Shown here: piece by piece, positions 1 to 7,083 of the stretch
How positions within the stretch are numbered: position 1 is the first letter of the stretch
Layout: each line of letters opens with the position of its first letter
NCBI GenBank assembly: GCA_018663565.1
Contig: JABJQE010000115.1
Location: forward strand, 1 to 9,809
Direction of reading: 5' to 3'
Origin: Phycisphaerae bacterium
Lineage (GTDB): Bacteria; Planctomycetota; Phycisphaerae; Phycisphaerales; SM1A02
Length of the DNA stretch: 9,809 nt
Notes under the pieces: generated by a model
Told to the model about the DNA's origin: nothing
Databases searched by the model: none
The model's input: only the letters and a program-made list of their open reading frames with translations
Translations under genes and position numbers: made by a program

Positions 1-207
1 GACCTCGTGCTCGATCCATTTGCGGGGAGCGGTACAACAGGCACGGTGGCTCGAGCCTACGGGCGACGCTCAATTGGTATTGAGCAGTCTGAGCAAACAG
101 CAGCAAGTGCCTGGCAGCGAATTACCGAAGTGGGCATGTGTCGCAAGGGCGTGGCGCTCGGGCAATCGTCCGCCATTTTTGGAAAGCGTGCTGGAAAGAA
201 GTCATGA
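1..207 (+). CDS. DNA methyltransferase, C-terminal fragment (N4-cytosine/N6-adenine type)
   Basis: The reading frame is open at the left edge, so only the last 68 residues are visible. They begin DLVLDPFAGSGTT, the S-adenosylmethionine-binding motif I (FxGxG) of amino-methyltransferases, followed by a GIEQ segment that fits the acidic motif II strand (usually GxE/D) and an AxxR helix. Motif I so close to the C-terminus implies that the catalytic DPPY/SPPY motif and the target-recognition part lie upstream, as in the beta-type order of site-specific DNA methyltransferases. The enzyme would transfer a methyl group from SAM to an exocyclic amino group of A or C in DNA. The stop codon TGA (205-207) overlaps the ATG of the next gene, so the two are probably co-translated. 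Whether a restriction partner exists cannot be seen here. Confidence 0.85.
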   Translation, partial: DLVLDPFAGSGTTGTVARAYGRRSIGIEQSEQTAASAWQRITEVGMCRKGVALGQSSAIFGKRAGKKS

Positions 208-1091
208 GCCCATCATTTGATTGGTCGCAGGCCGACCACATCATCACACTCTTTCGTCAAGCCTCTGGGGTTCTCCTTGGTACTCAGGGCCGCACTGGGT
301 GCCGTGTGGATTTGCCACAAAATGGCGTGTTAACTATCGCCGGGGACCTGCATGACCATCTTCCGAACTTCAATAGGATTGTGGCTGCGGCGAAACTCCA
401 TCAAGAAAATCACCACCTATTGCTTCAGGAACTCATTCACGGTCCGATCTTGGTGCACGGGTGCGACATGAGTTGGAGAATGCTCGCTCGCGTTGCCGAG
501 TTACTGCTCGAGTTTCCTAGCCGAGTTCATCCAATTCTTGGCAATCATGAGAATTCACAACTCACACGGGTTGGTGTGACAAAGGGTGGCGGCAATAGTG
601 TTGAGCTCTTTGAAGATGGTTTGTCATTGACATTCGGCGATGATTGGGAGCAAGTGTATGACGCGATTGACCAATTTCTATTGGCCATGCCGCTCGCCGT
701 ACGTACGCCATCTGGCGTGCAGTGCACACACTCACTTCCAGACGCGGTGTTGATGGGACGGTTTGATCCAACAGTGGTTGACCGTGAACTTACCAAAGAG
801 GATCGGATTGGTCCAAACGGTGGGGCATATCTCACAACATGGGGACGGCGATTTACAGACGAACAAATCACCACACTCACGGAGGTGTGGCCAGTCAAAC
901 AATTCATTATTGGTCACGTCAAGATCGACGGCGGTGTGCGGCGTGTGAACAACAGTGTTGTGGCTCTTGCGAGCGATCTTGATAATGGGATGATTGTCCG
1001 CATCACACTTGATGAATGCCCTACAGCAGACGAACTCATGTCCCGGGCGACACCAATCCAAGTCCTGCCGTTTGATGGGGACATGATGTGA
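204..1091 (+). CDS. PPP-like metallophosphoesterase (calcineurin-like fold)
   Basis: A 295-residue predicted metal-dependent phosphatase. I chose ATG 204 because it forms an ATGA overlap with the methyltransferase stop and has GGAAAG just upstream (193-198); an in-frame ATG at 138 would bury 66 bp in the methyltransferase gene. Visible motifs are GDLHDH (47-52; the GDxH metal site), GNHE (113-116), a THS histidine in the QCTHSLPD segment near the middle, and IIGH in the C-terminal third. The segment TWGRRFTDEQ resembles the region before the last histidine of protein phosphatases of the PPP type. The usual second motif, GDxxDRG, is absent: the segment between GDxH and GNHE reads LQELIHG then HGCDMSW (74-91). 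The substrate is unknown; it may be a phosphoprotein or a small phosphoester. It probably acts in the cytoplasm, as no signal peptide is seen. Its stop overlaps the tsaB start. Confidence 0.85.
   Translation: MSPSFDWSQADHIITLFRQASGVLLGTQGRTGCRVDLPQNGVLTIAGDLHDHLPNFNRIVAAAKLHQENHHLLLQELIHGPILVHGCDMSWRMLARVAELLLEFPSRVHPILGNHENSQLTRVGVTKGGGNSVELFEDGLSLTFGDDWEQVYDAIDQFLLAMPLAVRTPSGVQCTHSLPDAVLMGRFDPTVVDRELTKEDRIGPNGGAYLTTWGRRFTDEQITTLTEVWPVKQFIIGHVKIDGGVRRVNNSVVALASDLDNGMIVRITLDECPTADELMSRATPIQVLPFDGDMM
853..879 (+). repeat. 27-nt perfect direct repeat, copy 1 (inside phosphatase gene)
   Basis: The stretch beginning TTACAGACGAACAAATC and ending CACACTCA is identical over all 27 bases to 1991-2017. 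Here it encodes the TDEQITTL segment of the phosphatase. The flanking bases do not match those of copy 2, so the identity ends sharply on both sides. Confidence 0.97.
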
Positions 1092-1750
1092 GCATCACCC
1101 TTGCAATTGAATGTTCACAGCGTGGTGGCGGTGTGGCGCTTCGGGACGCATCCGGTTTGGTTCATACAGCGGAGTTGACATCAGCTTCTGGCGTCGATGA
1201 TCGTCTCATGACCGAGGTAGATCAACTCTTTCAGAAGGCCAATCTTGTACCGACGGATCTCAAATTGGTGGGTGTTTCAATTGGACCAGGTGGATTTACT
1301 GGTCTGCGAGTCGCTGTGAGCACCGCCAAGATGTTGGCGCTCACAACAGGGTGCTTGGTAGTGCCTGTTGCCTCAGCTTTGGTGGCGGCGGCATCACGAC
1401 CCCATGCCCAGCGTGTGGCTGTTGTGCTCGCTGCTCGTCAAGGGACAGCCTGGCTGACCCGCGTAGAAGCCAATCTGGAGATCGATGGGAAGCCTGGGCT
1501 TGTCGATGCCATGTCATTTGAGCGGGCTACAGAAGGATGTGGGGCCGTATTAGCCGATTCACACCTTCCAGATGAGATGGCCCAAATCATCTCAGGCCGT
1601 GGCCTTGTCTGTGAAATCCCTGTGTTTGATCCAGTGCAGTGCCTTGTGCTCGCTGAGGCTGGTCTTGGCCACGGACAACAGGTTGACCCACGCTGTTTAG
1701 GACCGCTTTATCCTCGTATTCCTGAGGCTGTTCGACTCTTCGACGCCTGA
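1088..1750 (+). CDS. tsaB: tRNA threonylcarbamoyladenosine biosynthesis protein TsaB
   Basis: A 220-residue protein, close to the usual length of about 230. It opens with a beta strand of the ASKHA fold (TLAIECS) and carries SIGPGGFTGLRVAVSTAK (64-81), the TsaB signature usually written GPGSFTGLR. The end, PLYPRIPEAVR, is also typical. TsaB is the non-catalytic partner of TsaD; with TsaE and TsaC they make the N6-threonylcarbamoyl modification at A37 of ANN-decoding tRNAs. The start is GTG 1088, which overlaps the phosphatase stop (GTGA), with GGGG at 1077-1080 as the ribosome-binding site. The usual His-Ser of the HSxxLLP helix is replaced around DDRLMTEVD (37-45), a mild departure. Expression probably depends on the upstream methyltransferase-phosphatase transcript, since there is no gap for a separate promoter. 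Confidence 0.93.
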   Translation: MSITLAIECSQRGGGVALRDASGLVHTAELTSASGVDDRLMTEVDQLFQKANLVPTDLKLVGVSIGPGGFTGLRVAVSTAKMLALTTGCLVVPVASALVAAASRPHAQRVAVVLAARQGTAWLTRVEANLEIDGKPGLVDAMSFERATEGCGAVLADSHLPDEMAQIISGRGLVCEIPVFDPVQCLVLAEAGLGHGQQVDPRCLGPLYPRIPEAVRLFDA

Positions 1751-1888
1751 TACGTGGCAATAGAACGACACAGAGCAACAACTTTGTGGGATTTTTGTTG
1801 TCCCTCACAACCATCATCTTTCAGAAACCTATCTCATTGGTTTAACACGCCTTCGGGGCCATAGTCATAACCCACCCGAGAGGCGGGA

Positions 1889-1922
1889 TTGACAAAAAAG
1901 CACCCTAAACGACACAGGAATA
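1889..1922 (+). promoter_or_regulatory. possible promoter, good -35 but poor -10
   Basis: TTGACA at 1889-1894 matches the sigma-70 -35 consensus exactly and lies about 150 bp before the GAF gene. At 16-18 bp spacing the bases (GACACA/ACACAG) are a poor -10; the better AT-rich hexamer GGAATA (1917-1922) is too far away. This is therefore a guess from one hexamer. Confidence 0.2.
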
Positions 1923-1950
1923 GCAGTCCGACTGAAACCACCCCTCAAAT

Positions 1951-1979
1951 GGGCCGATGCCTGCGGTGGCCCGGCATTG
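1951..1979 (+). promoter_or_regulatory. mutually exclusive hairpins in the leader of the GAF gene
   Basis: GGGCC (1951-1955) can pair with GGCCC (1968-1972). Alternatively CGATGCC (1955-1961) can pair with GGCATTG (1973-1979), with one G-T wobble, and the two structures share bases. They lie about 70 bp before the start codon. Nothing here matches a riboswitch I recognise, and short stems like these can occur by chance. Confidence 0.2.
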
Positions 1980-1990
1980 TGCTGAGCCAA

Positions 1991-2017
1991 TTACAGACGA
2001 ACAAATCACCACACTCA
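1991..2017 (+). repeat. 27-nt perfect direct repeat, copy 2 (leader of GAF gene)
   Basis: Same orientation as copy 1 at 853-879, with 1138 bp between the two starts and tsaB lying wholly between them. It sits in the non-coding region and ends 28 bp before the start codon of the pseudo-receiver/GAF gene. A repeat this long is not expected by chance in 10 kb. Origin and role are unknown. Confidence 0.97.
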
Positions 2018-2034
2018 TGAGTACGACAGACATC

Positions 2035-2038
2035 GGAG
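2035..2038 (+). promoter_or_regulatory. ribosome binding site of the GAF protein gene
   Basis: GGAG lies 7 nt before ATG 2046 and fixes that start, in preference to ATG 2017 and ATG 1957, which are in another frame. Confidence 0.7.
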
Positions 2039-2045
2039 CACATCG

Positions 2046-3164
2046 ATGGAACCACTCAAGCAACACAAGATCTCACCAAAGAACACACCAGACGCACATT
2101 CCGTTTGTGGTCGATTCCTCGTTATTGGGCCAGCCGGCCAAGATCGTGATCGCATGGTGTTGCAGCTTGAAACCCTTGGCTACGTCTGTGAGATGTCAAG
2201 CACACTGCATGATGCTCAGATGACTAATGAGAGTTGGAAGCCAGATGTTATTGCGATCTCCTCCACATTCGTGTCGTCAGCTGGCATGCAAATGATTCGA
2301 GACACGCAGGCTTCTTCACCAAGCACTCGAGCAGTCATCTTTGGTACTGCGCCGACCCCAGATTGTTTAGTTGAAGCTATTCGAAGCGGCGTGTCTGATT
2401 GGATCAGTCTGCCGACCGATCGTAGTCGTGTCCCGGAGCGAATGGAGCAGATTATGGCTCGTGTTCGTGCACATCGGTCGCGCGAGAACCAACTCGAAGA
2501 ACTCACAGAAACTTGCGAACAACTCACCACCTCACGTGATGAGATGTCCGACCAGGTTGATGTTCTGTGTGGTGATCTCGCATCCGCGTACCGCACCATG
2601 CGTGAGCAGATGAGTGATGTTGCCATGTCAAGCGAGTTCAAGGCCCTGATAAGCCAAGAGCTTGAAGTTGAAGACATGCTTCGCACATCACTCGAGTTCA
2701 TTCTGAAGAAGATTGGTCCTACCAATGCTGTTGTGTATCTCAAAGAGGGCAACCAGAAATTTGGGGTTGGTGCATACGTGAACTACCAATGGCAAGACAC
2801 AGACCTGATGCCAGTGCTCCAGGAACTTGGAGACCTCATGTGTCCATCGATGTCAACAGAGCACGAATTGGTTCAATTTAATGACACCGAAGAACTCGCC
2901 AGAGAGGTTGGTGGTCACCTTTCCAAACTCAGCGGTTCACAACTCGCCGCGTTCTCATGCCACCAGGACGACGAATGCATGGCTGTCTTTGCACTCTTCC
3001 GAGACGAAGACAAGGGCTTCACCGAGGAGGACGCCACAACACTCGACGTACTTCGGACGCTCATCTCGTCGCAGCTTGCTCAGATCATCCGTGTTCACAA
3101 GCGATCAAAGCCTGAGTGGCCAGACGAGCCATCAGAGGACAGCTGGGGGGACCTCGCGGCGTAA
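2046..3164 (+). CDS. pseudo-receiver, coiled-coil and GAF-like domain protein
   Basis: A 372-residue cytoplasmic protein in three parts. Residues 23-145 have the pattern of a response-regulator receiver: a first strand FLVIG, a third strand PDVIAIS, VIFGTA, and SGVSDWISLP. The functional residues are gone, however. The acidic pair is replaced by G28-P29, the phosphoacceptor Asp by S72, and the Lys before the cis-proline by L122. Residues about 129-190 are a charged heptad-like coiled coil (ENQLEELTETCEQL). Residues about 195-350 resemble a GAF domain, including LRTSLEFILKKIGPTNAVVYL, then an FxDEDKGFTEEDATTLDVL-type end that is common in GAF proteins. The tail is acidic (SKPEWPDEPSEDSW). It has no output domain for DNA binding or catalysis, so it probably acts through protein contacts or ligand sensing; the ligand and partner are unknown. 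It is transcribed alone and converges on dnaE. Confidence 0.8.
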   Translation: MEPLKQHKISPKNTPDAHSVCGRFLVIGPAGQDRDRMVLQLETLGYVCEMSSTLHDAQMTNESWKPDVIAISSTFVSSAGMQMIRDTQASSPSTRAVIFGTAPTPDCLVEAIRSGVSDWISLPTDRSRVPERMEQIMARVRAHRSRENQLEELTETCEQLTTSRDEMSDQVDVLCGDLASAYRTMREQMSDVAMSSEFKALISQELEVEDMLRTSLEFILKKIGPTNAVVYLKEGNQKFGVGAYVNYQWQDTDLMPVLQELGDLMCPSMSTEHELVQFNDTEELAREVGGHLSKLSGSQLAAFSCHQDDECMAVFALFRDEDKGFTEEDATTLDVLRTLISSQLAQIIRVHKRSKPEWPDEPSEDSWGDLAA

Positions 3165-6100
3165 TCACTCGTCATCGTCAAAGGATCGCTTCTTGGAATA
3201 GTGTTTCTGGGGCTTTGGCTTCGCTTGGGGAATAGATCCGACCAGTTGAATCTGTTCGCTCCCACCAAGCATATCACTGAGTTTGCGAACTAGTTCATCG
3301 TGCGGAACAACACGGAACTCACTCTTGAGCGTCACCAGTTGATCTGGCAGATCAAGATGAAGCACAACATTGGCCGGGTGAGCCCCATCGGAAATCTGTG
3401 AACCCCCTGCCTGCTTGATAACTCCCGCTGTCATTCGAAGTCGCTCGTTTGCTGCCTTTTCTGATTCCCCATGAGCAAACGGCACTTTGAGTTCAATACG
3501 CTCCGTCAAAAACCGCGTTGCCTCAGTTGGGTTGATCAGTCGTTCTACAATGAACTGGCGATCCCCACTTCGGTTGTTGATATCTACATGTCCCTCAGCA
3601 ATAACAACAGCATCGGTTCGTACAAGCTCACCATCACGAGCAAAGTGATCTGAGAACATCACCGCATCAATTGATGAGGTGCGATCTTGCAAAGACATCA
3701 TGGCCATTCGTTGGCCAGAGTTCCGACCACGTTGAATGGTGACAATACGGGTTGGCCCAACCATCACACCAAGTCGTATCTGCCGGCCCATTGGAATATC
3801 TAAAAGCTGGGCGATGCTGCATGTGCAATAGGTTTGGAAGGTGGCTTCGTGTTCATCGATTGGATGTCCAGAGATGTGGAACCCCAGTAGTTCACGTTCC
3901 TGGGCAAGGGCCTCACGATCAGTCCATGGGGGCACATCAGGAAGTGCAATCTCGTCGACTTGCTCATTGGGAACATCCGCCCCACCACCAAAGAGTTGTC
4001 CCTGGCCCTGGTCGGCATCCTTCTTGAGTTTCTGCCCAACGCGAAGGGCCGATTCCGCCTCACTCACCATGGCAGATCGTTTATTCATTCCATGAATTGA
4101 ATCGAGCGATCCGGCTTTGATAAGTGATTCCATCGTGGCTCGGTTGACGGTTCCGGCGGGCACTCGCTCGCATACATCCCAAATCGATGTAAAGGGTCCG
4201 TTGGCATCCCGTTCCTCAATGATGGCTGCGACTGCATTTTTTCCAGCACCCTTGATGCTTCCGAGTCCAAATCGAATCGCGCCGTTGACGTGGCTTGCCA
4301 CTAGAGACTCGTCGTGTACCACGGTGAAACGGCTTCGACTTTCGTTGATATCCGGACCACGCACTTCAATGCCAACATTCTTCTTTGTGTCGGAATGGTC
4401 GGCGAATCGCGTGTGCCGGCAATCGTCGAGATATGGCGCCCAGTCTTCCGTCTTCTTGGCGCCACTTTCAAACGTCAACACGGCGGCCATGTACTGCACC
4501 GGGAACCATGTCTTGAGCCAGGCAGTTTGGTACGCAATGATGGCGTACCCAGTTGAGTGCGACTTATTGAAGCCATATCCAGCGAACTTCAGGATCAACT
4601 CAAACAACTCTTCCGCTTCTGTTATGTCGAGACCCTTCTCAGCAGCGCCGGTAATGAAGCCTCCACGGGCCTCGTCAATTACATCAATCTTCTTCTTGCT
4701 AATCGCCTTGATGAGCGTGTAGGCCTGACGTAGTGGAATGTCACCAAGTCCATGCACAATCTGCATGACCTGCTCCTGGTACACCATGATTCCATACGTC
4801 TCAGCCGTGAAGGAATCAACAATAGGGTGTACGGTCGGAACCCCCGCCTCACCATGCTTTCGCGCGTTGTAGTCGGGGATGAGATCCATTGGGCCAGGGC
4901 GATACAAGGCGTTGGCAGCGATAAGATCTTCTAACCTGTCGGGTTGCATTTCACGAAGCAACTGTCTCATTCCAGACGACTCAAACTGGAACACTCCAGA
5001 TGTATCACCGCGTCGGAAGAGATCGAGCACCTGTTGGTTATCTCGGGGAATCCGATCTAGATCGAGCGGGTGCGGCCCATCTCCAGGCTTCTTTCCAATC
5101 GCGGCCCAGATCGCATCTTCATCAAGCGTGACTTGAATAAGCTCTCGGGCGAGTTCTAGGGTAGAGAGCGTTCGAAGCCCAAGAAAATCCATCTTGAGCA
5201 AACCAACTCGCTCACATGTTGGGCCATCCCACTGGGTGACAGCCTCATCATTCCCACTTACGCGGCACAGTGGCACAATGGTGTCAAGCGGCTTGGTCGC
5301 AACAACAACACCAGCCGCATGTACTCCAGCATGCCGGGCGTGTCCTTCAAGTCGCTGTGCTTCATCGATTACACGGCGAGCAAGTGGGTTATTCTTGTAC
5401 TCATCTCGAAACTCCGGTGAGGTATCACGCGCTTCAGCAATCGTAATATTGAGTGCCGGTGGAACAAGGTTTGAGAGGCGTTGACCTTCAACTGGCTCAA
5501 GACCCATGACTCGCGAAACATCTTTGATCGCTGCGCGAGCCTTGAGTCGACCAAACGTAATGATTTGTGCAACATGTCCGTACTTCTCACGCACATATTG
5601 AATGACTTGCCCGCGTCCATTCTGGCAAATATCAATATCAATATCCGGGTACTCATCACGATCTGGGTCTGTGAATCGTTCGAACAACAGACCAAATGTC
5701 ACTGGGCACGCGTTGGACAATCCAAGAACATACCCAACCATCGTGCCAACACCACTACCACGAGCACTCGCTGGAATACCGCGTTGTCTCGCCCAGTTCA
5801 CAAAGTCCCAGCAGATGAGGAAGTAGGCGCTAATCTTCTTCTCAGAGAGAATGCGAAGTTCCCGGTCGCAGCGAGCTTGAACCTCTTCAGTGATGCCATC
5901 GGTTCCGTACCGCCAGATAAGACCCGTTTCAGCAAGCACACGAAGCGCTCGATCACACTCATCCTCCAGTTTAGATCGGTCGGTGTTCTTGTCGCGAGAC
6001 TCATCGAATGGATGCAGTTCAATCTTGTTGCACCATTCTTTGAACCATGTCGTGAGATCAGTTTTTCCATTCCACTTCGGGGCTTTCTGTGGGGCGGTAA

Positions 6101-7022
6101 CACGCACAACAGGAGCGTGGCTCGCGGAAAAGTCGATTGTGGTTTCACATCGATCGGCAATACGATTTGTGTTTTCAACTGCCTCTGGCACATCTTGGAA
6201 CAGCTCGGCCATGTCCTCTGGAGACTTGACATACAGGCCCTTGGGATAGGTCAGGCGCGATGGATCATCCTTAGTTCGACCCATTGAAATACAACACAGC
6301 GTGTCGTGTGTGTTGTGGTCGTCGGCCGTGAGGAAGTGCGCGTCGTTGTCACAAACAAGTGGAATGCCAAGTTCACCTGCGAGTTTGATCAGGAGGGGAT
6401 TTATGGCCGTTTGATCTGGGACATCAATACGTTGCAACTCAATGTAGAAGCATGGTTCACCATTCGTATCTGGCCCAAACACCTTGGCATGCCACTTTGC
6501 TTCTTTGACCGCAGCATCCCAGTGTTTTTCATCCCCACTCTGTTCAAACTTCCGAAGATGGAAGGCGAGCGATGAACCCAGATGCCCATTGATTGCAATA
6601 AGACCAGTCGACCACTGGGCAAGCGATTCGTGATCCATACGTGGCTTGTGGTAGAAGCCGTTCAAATATGCATCACTACTCAACTTAACAAGATTGCCCC
6701 ACCCCTCATTTGTCTGGGCCAATAAGACCAAGTGAAACCCACCGTCTGGGCCAATCTTTGACTTCGCTCGCATACCACGTTTCTCTGGCGCGACATAAGC
6801 CTCGATACCAAGAATTGGTTTGATGCCAACCTTGTTGGCCGCGAGAAAGAACTCTGCAATGCCAAAGAGGTTGCCATGATCGGTCAGTGCAACCGATTTC
6901 ATACCGAGGTCTGCTACCCGCTTGAGCAACGGGCCAATGCGGTTTGCTCCATCAAGGAGTGAGTATTCACTGTGAAGATGAAGGTGGGTGAACCGGGGTT
7001 TGGCGGCAGATGAGGTGCTCAT
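3165..7022 (-). CDS. dnaE: DNA polymerase III alpha subunit, DnaE type
   Basis: The 1285-residue catalytic subunit of the replicative DNA polymerase. The N-terminal PHP domain (13 to about 280) has HLHLHSEYSLLDG, LTDHGN and DNDAHF. The polymerase core has ARGSGVGTMVGYVLGL and LLFERFTDPDRDEYPDIDID, with the catalytic aspartates D460 and D462, then HARHAGVHAAG and KMDFLGLRTL with the third aspartate, D612. A clamp-binding peptide QGQLF is at 1007-1011. An OB-fold segment follows (IRLGVMVGPTRI onward), then a C-terminal domain and a basic/acidic tail ending DDDE. I chose ATG 7022 because it places the PHP motif 12 residues from the start, as usual; an in-frame ATG at 7100 would add 26 unlikely residues. 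No good ribosome-binding site precedes it. The stop touches the stop of the convergent GAF gene. Confidence 0.97.
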   Translation of the reverse strand: MSTSSAAKPRFTHLHLHSEYSLLDGANRIGPLLKRVADLGMKSVALTDHGNLFGIAEFFLAANKVGIKPILGIEAYVAPEKRGMRAKSKIGPDGGFHLVLLAQTNEGWGNLVKLSSDAYLNGFYHKPRMDHESLAQWSTGLIAINGHLGSSLAFHLRKFEQSGDEKHWDAAVKEAKWHAKVFGPDTNGEPCFYIELQRIDVPDQTAINPLLIKLAGELGIPLVCDNDAHFLTADDHNTHDTLCCISMGRTKDDPSRLTYPKGLYVKSPEDMAELFQDVPEAVENTNRIADRCETTIDFSASHAPVVRVTAPQKAPKWNGKTDLTTWFKEWCNKIELHPFDESRDKNTDRSKLEDECDRALRVLAETGLIWRYGTDGITEEVQARCDRELRILSEKKISAYFLICWDFVNWARQRGIPASARGSGVGTMVGYVLGLSNACPVTFGLLFERFTDPDRDEYPDIDIDICQNGRGQVIQYVREKYGHVAQIITFGRLKARAAIKDVSRVMGLEPVEGQRLSNLVPPALNITIAEARDTSPEFRDEYKNNPLARRVIDEAQRLEGHARHAGVHAAGVVVATKPLDTIVPLCRVSGNDEAVTQWDGPTCERVGLLKMDFLGLRTLSTLELARELIQVTLDEDAIWAAIGKKPGDGPHPLDLDRIPRDNQQVLDLFRRGDTSGVFQFESSGMRQLLREMQPDRLEDLIAANALYRPGPMDLIPDYNARKHGEAGVPTVHPIVDSFTAETYGIMVYQEQVMQIVHGLGDIPLRQAYTLIKAISKKKIDVIDEARGGFITGAAEKGLDITEAEELFELILKFAGYGFNKSHSTGYAIIAYQTAWLKTWFPVQYMAAVLTFESGAKKTEDWAPYLDDCRHTRFADHSDTKKNVGIEVRGPDINESRSRFTVVHDESLVASHVNGAIRFGLGSIKGAGKNAVAAIIEERDANGPFTSIWDVCERVPAGTVNRATMESLIKAGSLDSIHGMNKRSAMVSEAESALRVGQKLKKDADQGQGQLFGGGADVPNEQVDEIALPDVPPWTDREALAQERELLGFHISGHPIDEHEATFQTYCTCSIAQLLDIPMGRQIRLGVMVGPTRIVTIQRGRNSGQRMAMMSLQDRTSSIDAVMFSDHFARDGELVRTDAVVIAEGHVDINNRSGDRQFIVERLINPTEATRFLTERIELKVPFAHGESEKAANERLRMTAGVIKQAGGSQISDGAHPANVVLHLDLPDQLVTLKSEFRVVPHDELVRKLSDMLGGSEQIQLVGSIPQAKPKPQKHYSKKRSFDDDE

Positions 7023-7041
7023 GAGATTGAGGCTGATGATA

Positions 7042-7056
7042 CGGGCGAGGCGCCCG
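7042..7056 (-). promoter_or_regulatory. GC-rich hairpin in the dnaE leader
   Basis: CGGGCG and CGCCCG form a perfect 6-bp stem around a 3-nt loop, 20-34 bp upstream of the chosen dnaE start. It has no following T-run on either strand, so it is not a standard terminator. It could affect ribosome access on dnaE mRNA, or be chance. Confidence 0.3.
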
Positions 7057-7072
7057 AAAGTGGCCCATGAAA

Positions 7073-7083
7073 TCGACAGTCGA
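7073..7083. repeat. 11-bp odd palindrome TCGACAGTCGA upstream of dnaE
   Basis: TCGAC and GTCGA are mirror halves around one base, in the 121-bp spacer between the small hydrophobic gene and dnaE. It has the size of an operator half-site pair, but it matches no operator I can name. Confidence 0.25.

Larger units (their letters stand above)
1751..2045 (+). other. 295-bp intergenic region between tsaB and the GAF protein gene
   Basis: No convincing gene is present. The region holds weak hairpin potential just after tsaB (TTGTGGGA near 1783-1790 against TCCCTCACAA near 1800-1809, with a 2-nt bulge), which lacks a clean T-tract and is a poor terminator. It also holds a consensus-like TTGACA at 1889-1894, two competing hairpins at 1951-1979, and copy 2 of the 27-nt repeat. 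An ATG at 1957 opens a frame that overruns the downstream gene in another phase, so I do not call it coding. The promoter of the GAF gene is expected here. Confidence 0.6.

Noticed and set aside
138..203. Upstream in-frame start for the phosphatase
   Set aside because: It would overlap the methyltransferase by 70 bp; ATG 204 has an ATGA junction and a GGAAAG site.
1783..1809. Intrinsic terminator after tsaB
   Set aside because: The stem is AT-rich with a 2-nt bulge and no T-tract follows on the plus strand.
853..2017. The 27-nt repeat pair as a CRISPR array or as att sites of an integrated element
   Set aside because: There are only two copies, 1.1 kb apart, one inside a conserved gene; no integrase lies between them and the enclosed gene is tsaB, a housekeeping gene.
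1957..2223. Open frame starting at ATG 1957 that contains copy 2 of the 27-nt repeat in the same codon phase as the phosphatase
   Set aside because: It has no ribosome-binding site and overruns the well-supported GAF gene in another phase. The phase match has a one-in-three chance.
2216..2752. 178-codon open frame on the minus strand opposite the GAF gene
   Set aside because: Composition is Ser/Arg-rich with no domain; the plus-strand frame has clear receiver, coil and GAF patterns.
4117..4722. 201-codon open frame on the plus strand opposite dnaE
   Set aside because: Same reason: antisense to the DnaE fingers region, with serine-rich low-complexity content typical of shadow frames.
5481..6287. 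268-codon open frame on the plus strand opposite dnaE
   Set aside because: It lies fully antisense to conserved DnaE polymerase motifs and has no recognisable domain or ribosome-binding site; it is a shadow of dnaE codon use.
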